A stretch of 64,000 bases of DNA from Nocardia sp. CDC159. GTDB lineage: Bacteria > Actinomycetota > Actinomycetes > Mycobacteriales > Mycobacteriaceae. The DNA lies in NCBI RefSeq assembly GCF_023740735.1, contig NZ_JAMRXH010000003.1:434001-498000 (forward strand). Direction: 5' to 3'. Shown here piece after piece: positions 18,311 to 25,483 of this stretch. A program made the translations under genes and the position numbers. Within the stretch, counting starts at the first letter, position 1. Each line of letters opens with the position of its first letter. The notes under the pieces are model-generated. The model was not told the origin of the DNA. It worked only from the letters and a program-made list of their open reading frames with translations, and did no database searches.

Positions 18311-18571
18311 CGTGAGCGATCATCGCGCTCGCGGATCGCGAGCAGTCCGAGCACGGCTTCGCGGTCGAGATCATGAACCGACGGCGGGAACGAATGCGGA
18401 TCCGCAAGCAGCCCAACCCGCCGCCGGACGACTACGACGCCGATCTGATCTTTTCGTTGTTCGAGTGGACGCTGCGAGATCCGGTGAATGTGAACCATCA
18501 GTCGGAAGGTTCTGGTACGAATTCGGCCCCCGACCAATTATGCTTATGCGCTGGTCAGGGGCCGGATCAGG
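18311..18571. other. Intergenic region with a possible coding remnant
   Basis: From 18313 the plus strand stays open into the tRNA and up to about 18500 shows codon use like local genes (EQSEHGFAVEIMNRRRERMR, then DDYDADLIFSLFEWTL). No start with a ribosome site is seen and the frame runs antisense into the tRNA, so it cannot be an intact gene; a truncated remnant is possible. Confidence 0.3.
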
Positions 18572-18644
18572 CTCCCCCATCTGGACTCGAACCAGAAACC
18601 TGCCGATTAACAGTCGGCTGCTCTGCCAATTGAGCTATAGGGGA
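18572..18644 (-). tRNA. tRNA-Asn (anticodon GTT)
   Basis: 73 bases fold as a complete cloverleaf: 7-bp acceptor stem (TCCCCTA with TGGGGGA, discriminator G), D arm with AATTGG, anticodon loop CTGTTAA with GTT, and a T arm with GGTTCGAGTC. The CCA end is not encoded. Its flank carries several decayed genes, and tRNA genes are common integration targets, but I see no duplicated tRNA 3' end in the window. Confidence 0.95.
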
Positions 18645-18742
18645 CTATCCTCGGCTCGCCGTTCCGGGCGGGCCGAGGAGAAACTTTAGCGTATCGGGCG
18701 GCGGGGGCCCAAATCGGGGCTCTAGCTGGGGGGATGTGGGGG

Positions 18743-20791
18743 TTAGGGGTGGAGTTGGGCGGCGGGGGCGGTGGGGATTGTGAGGGTGGAGGGGTGGGTG
18801 GGGTCGTGGCGGATTTCTACGGTGGAGCCGAGGAGTTTGGGGAGGGCGGGGAGGGGGGCGAGGGTGGAGGGGAAGTTGCCGGTGGTTATGCGCAGGCGGA
18901 GGCGGTGGCCGGGCGCCAGGCGGTAGAAGGTGGGGCGGAGGCGGATGTGGAGTTCGACGATTTCGCCGGGGCGCATGGGGGTGATGTCGGCGGAGGAGAG
19001 GTTGTGTTCGGGGGAATAGATGGTGCCGTCGGGGGTGCGCCAGGTCTTGGCCTCGTCCAGGGTGCGCAGGGTGGCGAGTTGGGCGCCGCCGGTGATCTCG
19101 GCGGCGGAGCCGTCGGGGGCGACGTCGTCGAGATGGACCTGCAGGGCGGCCTCGTCGACGCTGGAGGTGATGTAGGTGTGCAGGCTGCCGGGGCCGGCGA
19201 CGAGGGTGGGCTCGGCCACCGGATCGCCGGTGTAGGCCACGCCGGACGGCGGGCCGACCACACCCGCGGCGCAGGGATCGTTGACATGGAACAGGTTCAG
19301 CACGGCCTGCAGCAGACCGCCGGTCCACTGCTCGAAATTGTCGCGGTTGCAGGGATTTTCGACCGGGGAGTAGTTCAGGCGGTCCGGTGCGCCCGCGGAA
19401 TCGGTGCCCAGGGTGCCCGCCCCGAGGCGGTAGCTCGTCGGGCGGGCGGCGGCGAACGGGTAGGCGGTCGTATTCGCGCCCGCTCCGGTCTGATCGATCA
19501 GGTGCAAGGTGTTGGGCGTCTTGTCGATACCGTTGTCGATGCCCTTGAGCCAGCGGTCGAACCACGCGATGGTGATCGGATCGGTATCGATGCGGGCGTA
19601 CGGGCCCGCGCCCATGCCGACGTGATACCAGGGACCCATCAGCAGTTGGAAGCGGGGATCGGTGGGCGCGTTCGGGTCCATCGGGCCGTACTGCGGGCGT
19701 CCGGCCGCGATGTTCTGCAGCTGGGCATAGTTCTGGAACGCACCGTCCTGGTAGAGATCCCAGATACCGTCGACGAAATAGGTGGGAATGTCGTTGTCCA
19801 CCAGCGCACGCATATTCGGCCCGAAGTCGCGGGCCGACCACCACGCGTCCTTGTGGCCGTAGGTGCCGTTGCCGTAGCCCTCGACCAGCTTCGCCAGCGG
19901 GGTGTCCGGCGAGGCCAGGGCAGCGCGCAGATGGTCGATCAGGGCCTGCACCGCCACCTGCGGGGTCAGCGGCAGATTCAGCAGCGGGCCGAGCACGCCC
20001 ATGAACTGGATGGCCGGGATGATGGCGGTCAGCAGGATCGGGCTGAACATGCCGTCGTGGCTGACGACGTGCTTGAACACGTCGTTGGGAATGGTCATCA
20101 TCATCATCGCCTTCAGCGGCGAATCCGGACGGCTGTGCTGGGCGGTCAGCATGCCCGACACACCGGGGAACGAATAGCCGAACATGCCCACGTTGCCATT
20201 CGAATTCGGCAGGCGCGCCGCCCAATTCACCAGCTCGTTGCCGTCCTGCCCGTCGCGCGGGGACGCGGGATCCCACTCTCCGGTCGAGGAGCCCGTGCCG
20301 CGCACGTCGGCGATGACCTCGATATAGCCGCGGCGCACCAGCTCGTCCTGGGTGCTCATCGCCTGGTGCACAATGCGATTCAGATCGGCCAGATTGTCCG
20401 GCAGCTGCACGTGCAGGGAATCCAGCGCACCCTTCACCGCACCGAGTACGGCGGAGGTGATGACGCCGTTGAGCCCGATGTAGGTGGTGTAGTCCACGAT
20501 GACCGGGAACGGCCCGGGCGCACGCTGACCGGTCACCGGATCGGTCGGATAGCGCACGGTCGCGGTGAGCTGGGTGCCGTCCGACAGCCGGACCACCTGA
20601 CCGAGATCCACACCGATCCCGTAGGCGGGCGGCGGCGGGGTGTATCCGGCCGGGTACCCGATCCCCGCCGGCGCGGTCGGCGCCACTCCGAACACGGGCG
20701 CGGCCACCACCTCAGTACTCGGCACCGCGGCCGCGACCAACACCCCCACCACGGTCGCCGCGGCGAGTGCCCATCTGCTGCCGTGAATCAC
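18743..20791 (-). CDS. CocE/NonD family hydrolase (X-Pro dipeptidyl-peptidase-like), secreted
   Basis: 682 residues from GTG 20791, five bases after TGGAGGG. A signal peptide (GSRWALAAATVVGVLVAAAV, ending near AAPV) predicts export. The alpha/beta-hydrolase core has VIVDYTTYIG, the DVRGTGSSTGEW oxyanion block and the nucleophile elbow GYSFPG near residue 203 (Ser); the downstream GPWYHVGM block supplies the likely catalytic His. The C-terminal ~220 residues form the jelly-roll found in CocE and X-Pro peptidases (LRPTFYRLAPGHRLRLRI). Relatives cleave esters, cocaine or proline peptides; the mycolata have several paralogues of unknown substrate. The last 150 codons are extremely GC-rich. Confidence 0.88.
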   Translation of the reverse strand: MIHGSRWALAAATVVGVLVAAAVPSTEVVAAPVFGVAPTAPAGIGYPAGYTPPPPAYGIGVDLGQVVRLSDGTQLTATVRYPTDPVTGQRAPGPFPVIVDYTTYIGLNGVITSAVLGAVKGALDSLHVQLPDNLADLNRIVHQAMSTQDELVRRGYIEVIADVRGTGSSTGEWDPASPRDGQDGNELVNWAARLPNSNGNVGMFGYSFPGVSGMLTAQHSRPDSPLKAMMMMTIPNDVFKHVVSHDGMFSPILLTAIIPAIQFMGVLGPLLNLPLTPQVAVQALIDHLRAALASPDTPLAKLVEGYGNGTYGHKDAWWSARDFGPNMRALVDNDIPTYFVDGIWDLYQDGAFQNYAQLQNIAAGRPQYGPMDPNAPTDPRFQLLMGPWYHVGMGAGPYARIDTDPITIAWFDRWLKGIDNGIDKTPNTLHLIDQTGAGANTTAYPFAAARPTSYRLGAGTLGTDSAGAPDRLNYSPVENPCNRDNFEQWTGGLLQAVLNLFHVNDPCAAGVVGPPSGVAYTGDPVAEPTLVAGPGSLHTYITSSVDEAALQVHLDDVAPDGSAAEITGGAQLATLRTLDEAKTWRTPDGTIYSPEHNLSSADITPMRPGEIVELHIRLRPTFYRLAPGHRLRLRITTGNFPSTLAPLPALPKLLGSTVEIRHDPTHPSTLTIPTAPAAQLHP

Positions 20792-21067
20792 GTTGCCCTC
20801 CACCCGGTATGACGCCTTCGTCAGAACGTGATTCAGCACACAGCACAACCGGGCATCGCGTCCATCGCCAAAGTCATGAATCCGCCCCCCGCGTTCCATG
20901 CACCATGCACAGTCGCCGAGGCAGAATCCGCGCTGGGACGCCCGAATCACTTGGGAGGCGGCACTGCGGGTCGGAAGTCCACCACACCGGCTGAGGACGC
21001 TGTGCGCCGGATCGATACGCCCCGCACGATCTCCGGCGCGCCAGGACGAGATCGCGGCGGGGCCCGG
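20792..21067. other. Intergenic region, no gene seen
   Basis: No supported reading frame and no clear repeat or hairpin. It should contain the promoter of the CocE-like gene. Confidence 0.5.
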
Positions 21068-21400
21068 CTAGCCGCGCAGGAGTTCGGCGAGGCGGTCCCA
21101 GGCCGGGGAGGACACCTCGGGCAGGGACTGCGCGGCCAACCGGGCGACGGCCTGGTTGTGCACCGGCTGGCTCTCGGATCGACTGTGGTGCTTGGCGAAC
21201 CACGCGCGGGTGCGCGCCGCGAGCTCGGGCAGGCGAGGGTCCTCCGGCGACCAGTCGAAGGCGGCGTCGTGGTCGAGGACCAGGGCGCGGAACTCGGAAT
21301 TCTTGATGCGTTCCCGCTTTTCGGCAATCCATCCGGCCGCGGCCTCGGGCGAGGCCGTCCGCATGAGGATCCAGCCGTCGCGTTCGACCCGGATATGGCG
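21068..21400 (-). pseudogene. C-terminal fragment of a MerR-family regulator
   Basis: About 110 residues read like the C-terminal effector part of actinobacterial MerR regulators: GWILMRTASPEAAAGWIAEKRERIK, then LDHDAAFDWSPEDPRLPELA and a terminal SSPAWDRLAELLRG block. The N-terminal DNA-binding domain is absent; upstream the sequence switches to a different reading on the plus strand whose ATG is at 21395. The regulator therefore seems truncated at about 21400. The frame is open further upstream, but that extension is the reverse of another coding sequence and then an integrase-like piece. Assignment is from recalled family features. Confidence 0.5.
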
Positions 21401-21662
21401 TTCGCTGACACCGAGAGCGTGCGTAGGGAGTTGCACGAGTTGCTCGGCGAGTGGGCCACCCTGCAGGCCGACCACCGCGCCGCGCTCGCCGAGATCGCCA
21501 ACCTTGCGCGCCGACCGGGATCGGCTCCAGGATGCGGCATCGCGGTTCGCCGCCCGCCTCGGCCTGGCCGTCGTGACGCCGGGTGTTGAGACAGGCCCGA
21601 TCGTGAGCGTCGACGCGCACCCGACCGGATCGGCGACGAGCAGGTCGCGGGCTTGGTCGTAG
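21395..21662 (+). pseudogene. Small helical protein of unknown function, frameshifted
   Basis: From ATG 21395 the frame reads MAFADTESVRRELHELLGEW then TLQADHRAALAEIANL; after a single-base insertion near 21495-21500 a second frame continues as RADRDRLQDAASRFAARLG and ends at TAG 21660-21662. Together they give about 88 residues of amphipathic, coiled-coil-like helix, with codon use typical of the organism in both parts. In its present form the first frame does not continue as protein-like sequence. It abuts the truncated MerR gene on the other strand. I do not recognise a family; a helical phage or plasmid accessory protein is possible. Confidence 0.4.
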
Positions 21663-21720
21663 GACAGCCGGGCCAGGCCGGTGTCGGGGCAGACGTCGCG
21701 GGCCGCCGCCCACAACTCCG
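21620..21720 (-). pseudogene. Possible tyrosine recombinase (integrase) fragment
   Basis: About 33 residues (LWAAARDVCPDTGLARLSYD, then QARDLLVAD) resemble the segment that lies just before the conserved HxLRH box in a group of actinobacterial phage-type integrases. The catalytic Arg-His-x-x-Arg and Tyr that should follow are missing, because the sequence changes character at about 21620. If correct, it marks the decayed end of an integrated element in this island. The match is short and from memory. Confidence 0.3.
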
Positions 21721-21939
21721 ACGATGTCGTGCCCCCAGCCGGAGCTGGGTCGGGTGTCCCTGCGGTGGGGTGTACGTGGACATGATCGAGGAGACCGCAC
21801 GCCATGCGGCCCGCGCCGTCGTCCTGCGGACCTCGAAGAGATCCGGCGACCCCCTCGAGACGGCATCAAACCCAACCCACGCAGGGCCGTGCCGCACCGG
21901 GGCGGGGCATGCGCCATGGTGCGGCACGGCGGAGACGAG

Positions 21940-22395
21940 CTAGCCGATGGAGCTCATCTTGTTTCGGTCGCCTCCCATGTCACCGTTCCGCGCACCGGCC
22001 GAGATCCACTTCCTGGGCTGGCGGCAGCCCGTGTGCTCGTACCAAAAGAACCCGGAGTTGTTCCGGTTCCAATAGGACTCTGCCTTGTCATTGAAATTGT
22101 AGTCGCTGAGGTTCTGGCAGTAGTGGTCCCGGAACTGCAAACGGCGTCCCTCGCCGCCCCTGTTGTCATACAGGCACAGGTAGCCGTTGTCGCACGACCA
22201 GGCGGCGGCGGTCTCGGGCACGAGCTGCACGTCCCCGTTGTGCCAGCTCAGCCTTCCGTCGGCAAGAACCTCCGGGGTGCCCGTGGGTTGCGCGGCGACC
22301 CGCCCACCGTCATCCGCTTGCGCAACGGAGGGAACCAGGCCGACACCGACGAACATCGCCGCCGCGACAACGATCATCTTCTGCATTTTCTGCAT
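21940..22395 (-). CDS. Secreted peptidase inhibitor I36-like small protein
   Basis: 151 residues from ATG 22395, preceded by GAGGGG. A clear signal peptide (MIVVAAAMFVGVGLVPSVAQA) predicts secretion. The mature part contains the beta/gamma-crystallin-like CSDNGYLCLYDN type segment (here CDNGYLCLYDNRGGEGRRLQF), the cysteine pair CQN...GC and several Trp/Tyr residues, as in the peptidase inhibitor family I36 (SMI of Streptomyces, a metalloprotease inhibitor). Numerous actinobacterial paralogues are simply annotated as I36-like and most are uncharacterised. It is flanked by decayed genes and a low-GC stretch, so it may be a horizontally acquired gene. Inhibitory activity is inference. Confidence 0.75.
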   Translation of the reverse strand: MQKMQKMIVVAAAMFVGVGLVPSVAQADDGGRVAAQPTGTPEVLADGRLSWHNGDVQLVPETAAAWSCDNGYLCLYDNRGGEGRRLQFRDHYCQNLSDYNFNDKAESYWNRNNSGFFWYEHTGCRQPRKWISAGARNGDMGGDRNKMSSIG

Positions 22396-22884
22396 TGCAA
22401 CGAACCCCTCTGACAGGTGTGGCACCCTTCGTGGCGCCACATTGATTTGCGGCGACATCGCGCGTCGCTCCGCTTTGGAGACAACTCGCAGGAGTGCGTC
22501 GCCGCAATATTCACCATATGGGCCTGCTGTTCCACGGTCGTCCCTCGTGGGTTGTACTTTTTGTTGGCCTCCGGGTTTACCCCTACCTGCCAGATCGAGT
22601 GAACTACTCCATCGCGATTGTTTTGTTTTCGTTCCACTCGGAGGGTAATCCTCTCTGTGTTAGATTTCACCGAATAAGAGGTTTTCTTTTCGGGGGGCCT
22701 TCTCTCGCACCGCATGCAGCAAGTAACTCCGATTCGAAACTTGCAATTGAAAGATTCGATCGGGGCTTATCAGGTCGTTTTGGGGGAACGACTGGCATCT
22801 CCGGATGGCGCGCCCTCTGGCTCACCTCGACTCATGGCGATCGGTACTGTGTCCCGTGTGCGCGCCTCGCCGAACCTCGCCCTC
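22396..22884. other. Lower-GC intergenic region
   Basis: Clearly richer in A and T than the rest of the window, including runs such as TTGTTTTGTTTTCG and AGAGGTTTTCTTTTCG. No supported gene. It contains the promoter of the I36-like gene on one side and whatever drove the broken DedA gene on the other. The base composition suggests foreign DNA. Confidence 0.5.
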
Positions 22885-23695
22885 ATGCCCGAGCTCTTCG
22901 ACCCCCGTCAGCTTGCTGAACTCCTTCGGCCCCTGGTTCCTTCTCGGCCTGCTGGTCGTCGTGTTCGTGGAATCCGGTTTGCTGTTTCCGCTGCTGCCAG
23001 GTGATTCGCTGCTTTCACGGCCGGTCTGTGATCGCAGCCGCCGGGGGTACCGCCGCAGACGGGACGCGAATGGAGGCTTTCGCTGGTTTGTGGCAATTGG
23101 CATTGCTCATTCCCATTGCCGCCGTCCTAGGTGCCAAGTTGGTTATGTCATCGGTACTCGCGGCGGCGAAGCGCTGTTCAAACCGGGCGCCCGCCTTTTC
23201 AAGAAGGCCTATCTCGACGAAGCGCACGCATTCTTTAAAAAACATGGCCCCGTCATGATTTTTCTGGCTCGTTTCGTGCCGATTGTCCACACCTATGCGC
23301 CCCTGGTCGCCGGGGCTGCCGCCATGCGCTATCGCACCTTCATCGTGTACAACGTGCTCGGTGGAATCGTATGGGGAGCGGGCGTCACGCTACTCGGTTA
23401 CTGGCTGGGGCAGGTTGATTTCATCGCACGGAATATTGACGCCATTTTCACCGCGATAGTGCTCGCGTCCGTCGTCCCGATCATCATCGAGACCAGACCG
23501 CGGCCCGTCCGGCGGCCATCAGCTCACTCGCCGAGAGGCGCATGTGGGCGTCGGCAGCCCGAGCCCACACCGTCGTCAGGTCCTGCCTGGCGGCGGTGCT
23601 CTGCTATTGCGAGCGTGGTGCGGATCGGTTCTCGCGCACTGCGCAGTGACGACCTGTCGGCATATGCACCGCCTACGACGCTCCATCCGATATGA
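22885..23695 (+). pseudogene. DedA-family membrane protein, broken by four apparent frameshifts
   Basis: Pieces in three frames reassemble a DedA/VTT-domain protein. Start: MPELFD at 22885, then after one extra base in the C-run at 22902-22906 the frame reads SLLNSFGPWFLLGLLVVVFV and PLLPGDSLL. A missing base near 23013 restores FTAGL; another near 23026 restores VIAAAGGT...GLWQLALLIPIAAVLG; a third near 23133 restores QVGYVIGTRGGEALFK. From there one frame is intact through FLARFVPIVHTYAPLVAGAA and GIVWGAGVTLLGYWLGQV to about 23490, after which the usual charged tail is replaced by unrelated residues. Net effect is one insertion and three deletions. DedA proteins act in envelope lipid transport; this copy should be non-functional unless the bases are sequencing errors. 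Confidence 0.75.
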
Positions 23696-24015
23696 GTTCG
23701 GTGTAGACGGTCGGATGGAAAGACCGAGTTGGGTTTCTTTCGCGAGATGTGTTCGGCATAAATGCCGACTTGCCATCTTGTTATCATTTGTCACGAAACC
23801 CGTTGCGGGGGCTGCGGTTTCGACGGCCCCGGACTCGGGCTCCAGGGGGTTCGAGCTGCGGGTTTGAGGCGAATCTTGTTGTCGCGCTATTGCTCCCATT
23901 CGCAGGCACACGTGTGCCCACAGGCTCCAGCTTCGGCTGGGGCTTTTGCGTTTCAGCAGGTTATCGGCTCTCGACGCGCGGTCGTCGGGAGCCCTTCGTC
24001 GTTTCTGGAGGTGTT
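23696..24015. other. Intergenic region with a terminator-like hairpin
   Basis: No convincing gene. Contains the strong hairpin at 23923-23950 described separately, and then the ribosome site of the next small gene. Confidence 0.5.
23923..23950 (+). terminator. Intrinsic terminator-like hairpin with TTCG loop
   Basis: GGCTCCAGC and GCTGGGGC pair (one G-T wobble) around a TTCG tetraloop, followed by TTTTGCGTTT on the plus strand. This is a textbook rho-independent shape. No intact plus-strand gene ends just upstream, so it may terminate the former DedA transcript or insulate the small gene pair that starts at 24016. Confidence 0.6.
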
Positions 24016-24255
24016 GTGCCGACCGTAATCACGTCCCGGGCTTCGATGAACGGGATGACAATGTTCTGGATGCAGATGCCCGTGTTGCTGCTCATCGCCG
24101 GGGTCATCCTGGTGGCGACCACCGCGTTGTGGCGGGCCCGCTGCGAGGATGTGCCGAAGGTGTTCGCGTCGTTCGCGTCGGCGTTCGGCCGCCGCGCGCC
24201 AGGCACGCCGTCGATCCGCCGCCGTGCGGTCCCCCGCAAGGAGAAACTCCGATGA
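24016..24255 (+). CDS. Small single-pass membrane protein of unknown function
   Basis: 79 residues from GTG 24016 with TGGAGG just upstream; ATG 24046 is an alternative. One transmembrane segment (MPVLLLIAGVILVATTALW, about residues 22-40) is followed by a basic, Arg- and Lys-rich tail likely to be cytoplasmic. Its stop overlaps the start of the next gene (ATGA), so the two proteins are made together. It lies just after a terminator-like hairpin in an island of gene remnants. I do not recognise a family. Confidence 0.5.
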   Translation: MPTVITSRASMNGMTMFWMQMPVLLLIAGVILVATTALWRARCEDVPKVFASFASAFGRRAPGTPSIRRRAVPRKEKLR

Positions 24256-24638
24256 GCCGCAGCCGCTACCACCGGGATTCGCTGGCCGAATATGTCGCCG
24301 ACAGCTTCCTGCACCAAGATCTCTTGCACGCTCTCGCCACGCTGCCACGATCCGAGCGTGATCTGGTCGACCACATGATCGAGCAGGAGCCCGCCGATGA
24401 TTCCTCGCCCGAACGCGACGACCGGCTGCTTCGTCGGATCTTGACGCGAGTGCGGCTCGATCCGGTTCAGGAGGCCCGGCTCCTGGCCTATCTCAGGGAC
24501 CGCCGGATCGAGAAGCCAGGCACCTGCCCCGTATGCCTGCGCGAGCTTCCTCCCAGGGAACCAGGCAAGGGCGGGCGACCCCGGAAGTACTGCAGAACAA
24601 GCAGTGCAAGCGCAGGGCCCACTACATCCGGACCCTGA
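24252..24638 (+). CDS. Zinc-ribbon protein of unknown function, C-terminus frameshifted
   Basis: 128 residues from ATG 24252 (AAGGAG upstream). The N-terminal ~95 residues are helical and charged (LAEYVADSFLHQDLLHALAT, LPRSERDLVDHMIEQEP). The C-terminus holds a first zinc knuckle CPVC and then GRPRKYC. In the present frame the sequence then becomes RTSSASAG, but one added base near 24594 would give KYCxNKQCKRRAHYIRTLSR ending at 24655, which completes a four-cysteine ribbon of the kind GRPxxYCSNACRQRAYR. The gene is therefore probably broken, or translated by a frameshift. It is coupled to the membrane protein upstream. Function unknown; DNA binding is a guess. Confidence 0.5.
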   Translation: MSRSRYHRDSLAEYVADSFLHQDLLHALATLPRSERDLVDHMIEQEPADDSSPERDDRLLRRILTRVRLDPVQEARLLAYLRDRRIEKPGTCPVCLRELPPREPGKGGRPRKYCRTSSASAGPTTSGP

Positions 24639-24679
24639 GCAGGCAACGCAGCTGATGCGCCGGTCGACAACGTGTGTAG

Positions 24680-24873
24680 GAGCCGAAGAGAAATCCGGTG
24701 TCCTCGCGCATCGGGGCGCCGGTGGCGACGTTTGCGGTGCCGTGGGCGACGATGACCTGTTCACCGGCGTGATGAACACCGGTGACGAAGCCCGGGACGT
24801 GGTTGGCATCGCAGTAGGCGACCACCTGTTCGCGAATCGCGGCGGCAATGGTGTGCAGTGCGTTGTTGTTCAT
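24680..24873 (-). pseudogene. N-terminal fragment of a beta-lactamase-family serine hydrolase
   Basis: From ATG 24873 about 60 residues match the beginning of class C-type serine hydrolases: IREQVVAYCDANHVPGFVTG, then HAGEQVIVAHGTANVATG and MREDTGFLFGSYTR, the part leading into the active-site SxxK motif. The protein should then continue for ~350 residues, but at about 24680 the sequence loses similarity and runs into the end of the zinc-ribbon gene. It is a truncated gene, with the zinc-ribbon segment at the breakpoint. Confidence 0.6.
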
Positions 24874-25176
24874 GTCGAATATCGTCGAACCCTGCCCCAG
24901 GGGCAAGGTCGAGTCGACGGCGCGAGATCATCCGTTGCCACCCATCGGCGCTGGCCACAGGCGATCGGAAGTGGTCAGTGTCGCGCGAGAACGCCTGCCG
25001 GACAGGCGAAACGACCCCATCGGCGAAGCTGGTCACGCGGGATGCGCATCGGGCCGGAATTGTCGGTCCCCTCTGGCATGGTTGAGGTCGGCTGGGATCG
25101 GGACCTGGATCGACAGCCGGAGTGGGCGTCGGGCAGGATGTACGGCGCGGACAGTGACTGGGAGGAGCCCAAGGTT
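24874..25176. other. Intergenic region, no gene seen
   Basis: No supported frame. The last ~30 bases contain GGGAGG and AAGG ribosome-site sequences for the following small gene. Confidence 0.5.
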
Positions 25177-25422
25177 ATGCTGCGGTTGATCATCGGCGTC
25201 GCAGCCGGTTATGTGCTGGGGGCCAAGGCGGGGCGGGCCCGTTATGAGCAGATCAGCAAGACCACCCGCGCGATCACCGGGAGTCCGGTCACCCGCAAAC
25301 TCGTTCTGGTCGGACGGCAGAAGCTGTCGGATCGGCTCAGCACGCAGCCGAAGCTCGAGCCGATGGAACCCATCGACGAGCGCACCACCGTCCTCGTACC
25401 GCAGGATCAGCTGCGCCGCTGA
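25177..25422 (+). CDS. YtxH-like small membrane protein
   Basis: 81 residues from ATG 25177, with GGGAGG 11 bases upstream. The N-terminus is a short membrane segment (LRLIIGVAAGYVLGAKAGR) of the glycine-zipper kind seen in YtxH-like actinobacterial proteins; the rest is charged and helical. Such proteins are common next to dnaG in mycolata and are of unknown function, possibly envelope-stress related. It converges on dnaG with 61 bases between the stops and marks the right boundary of the disturbed island. Confidence 0.65.
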   Translation: MLRLIIGVAAGYVLGAKAGRARYEQISKTTRAITGSPVTRKLVLVGRQKLSDRLSTQPKLEPMEPIDERTTVLVPQDQLRR

Positions 25423-25483
25423 GCGACGGCCCGAAGCGCTTGGGCGCGAGCCGATCTCGCCCGGCGTCCGGAAGCGATCCGCG

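Noticed and set aside
18207..18312. A hydrophobic stretch (KYLQLLLAVGLGLV) that looked like a signal peptide for the propeller protein
   Set aside because: The other frames of the same bases give conserved YiiX-family blocks, which explain the sequence better; the hydrophobic frame is a by-product.
18572..18644. attL/attR direct repeats of the tRNA-Asn 3' end
   Set aside because: I looked for a second copy of the T-arm/acceptor sequence near the remnants and found none by eye; a systematic repeat search is needed.
18734..20812. A 692-codon plus-strand frame opposite the CocE-like gene
   Set aside because: Composition is Gly- and Arg-rich noise, while the minus strand carries a complete hydrolase with signal peptide and active-site motifs.
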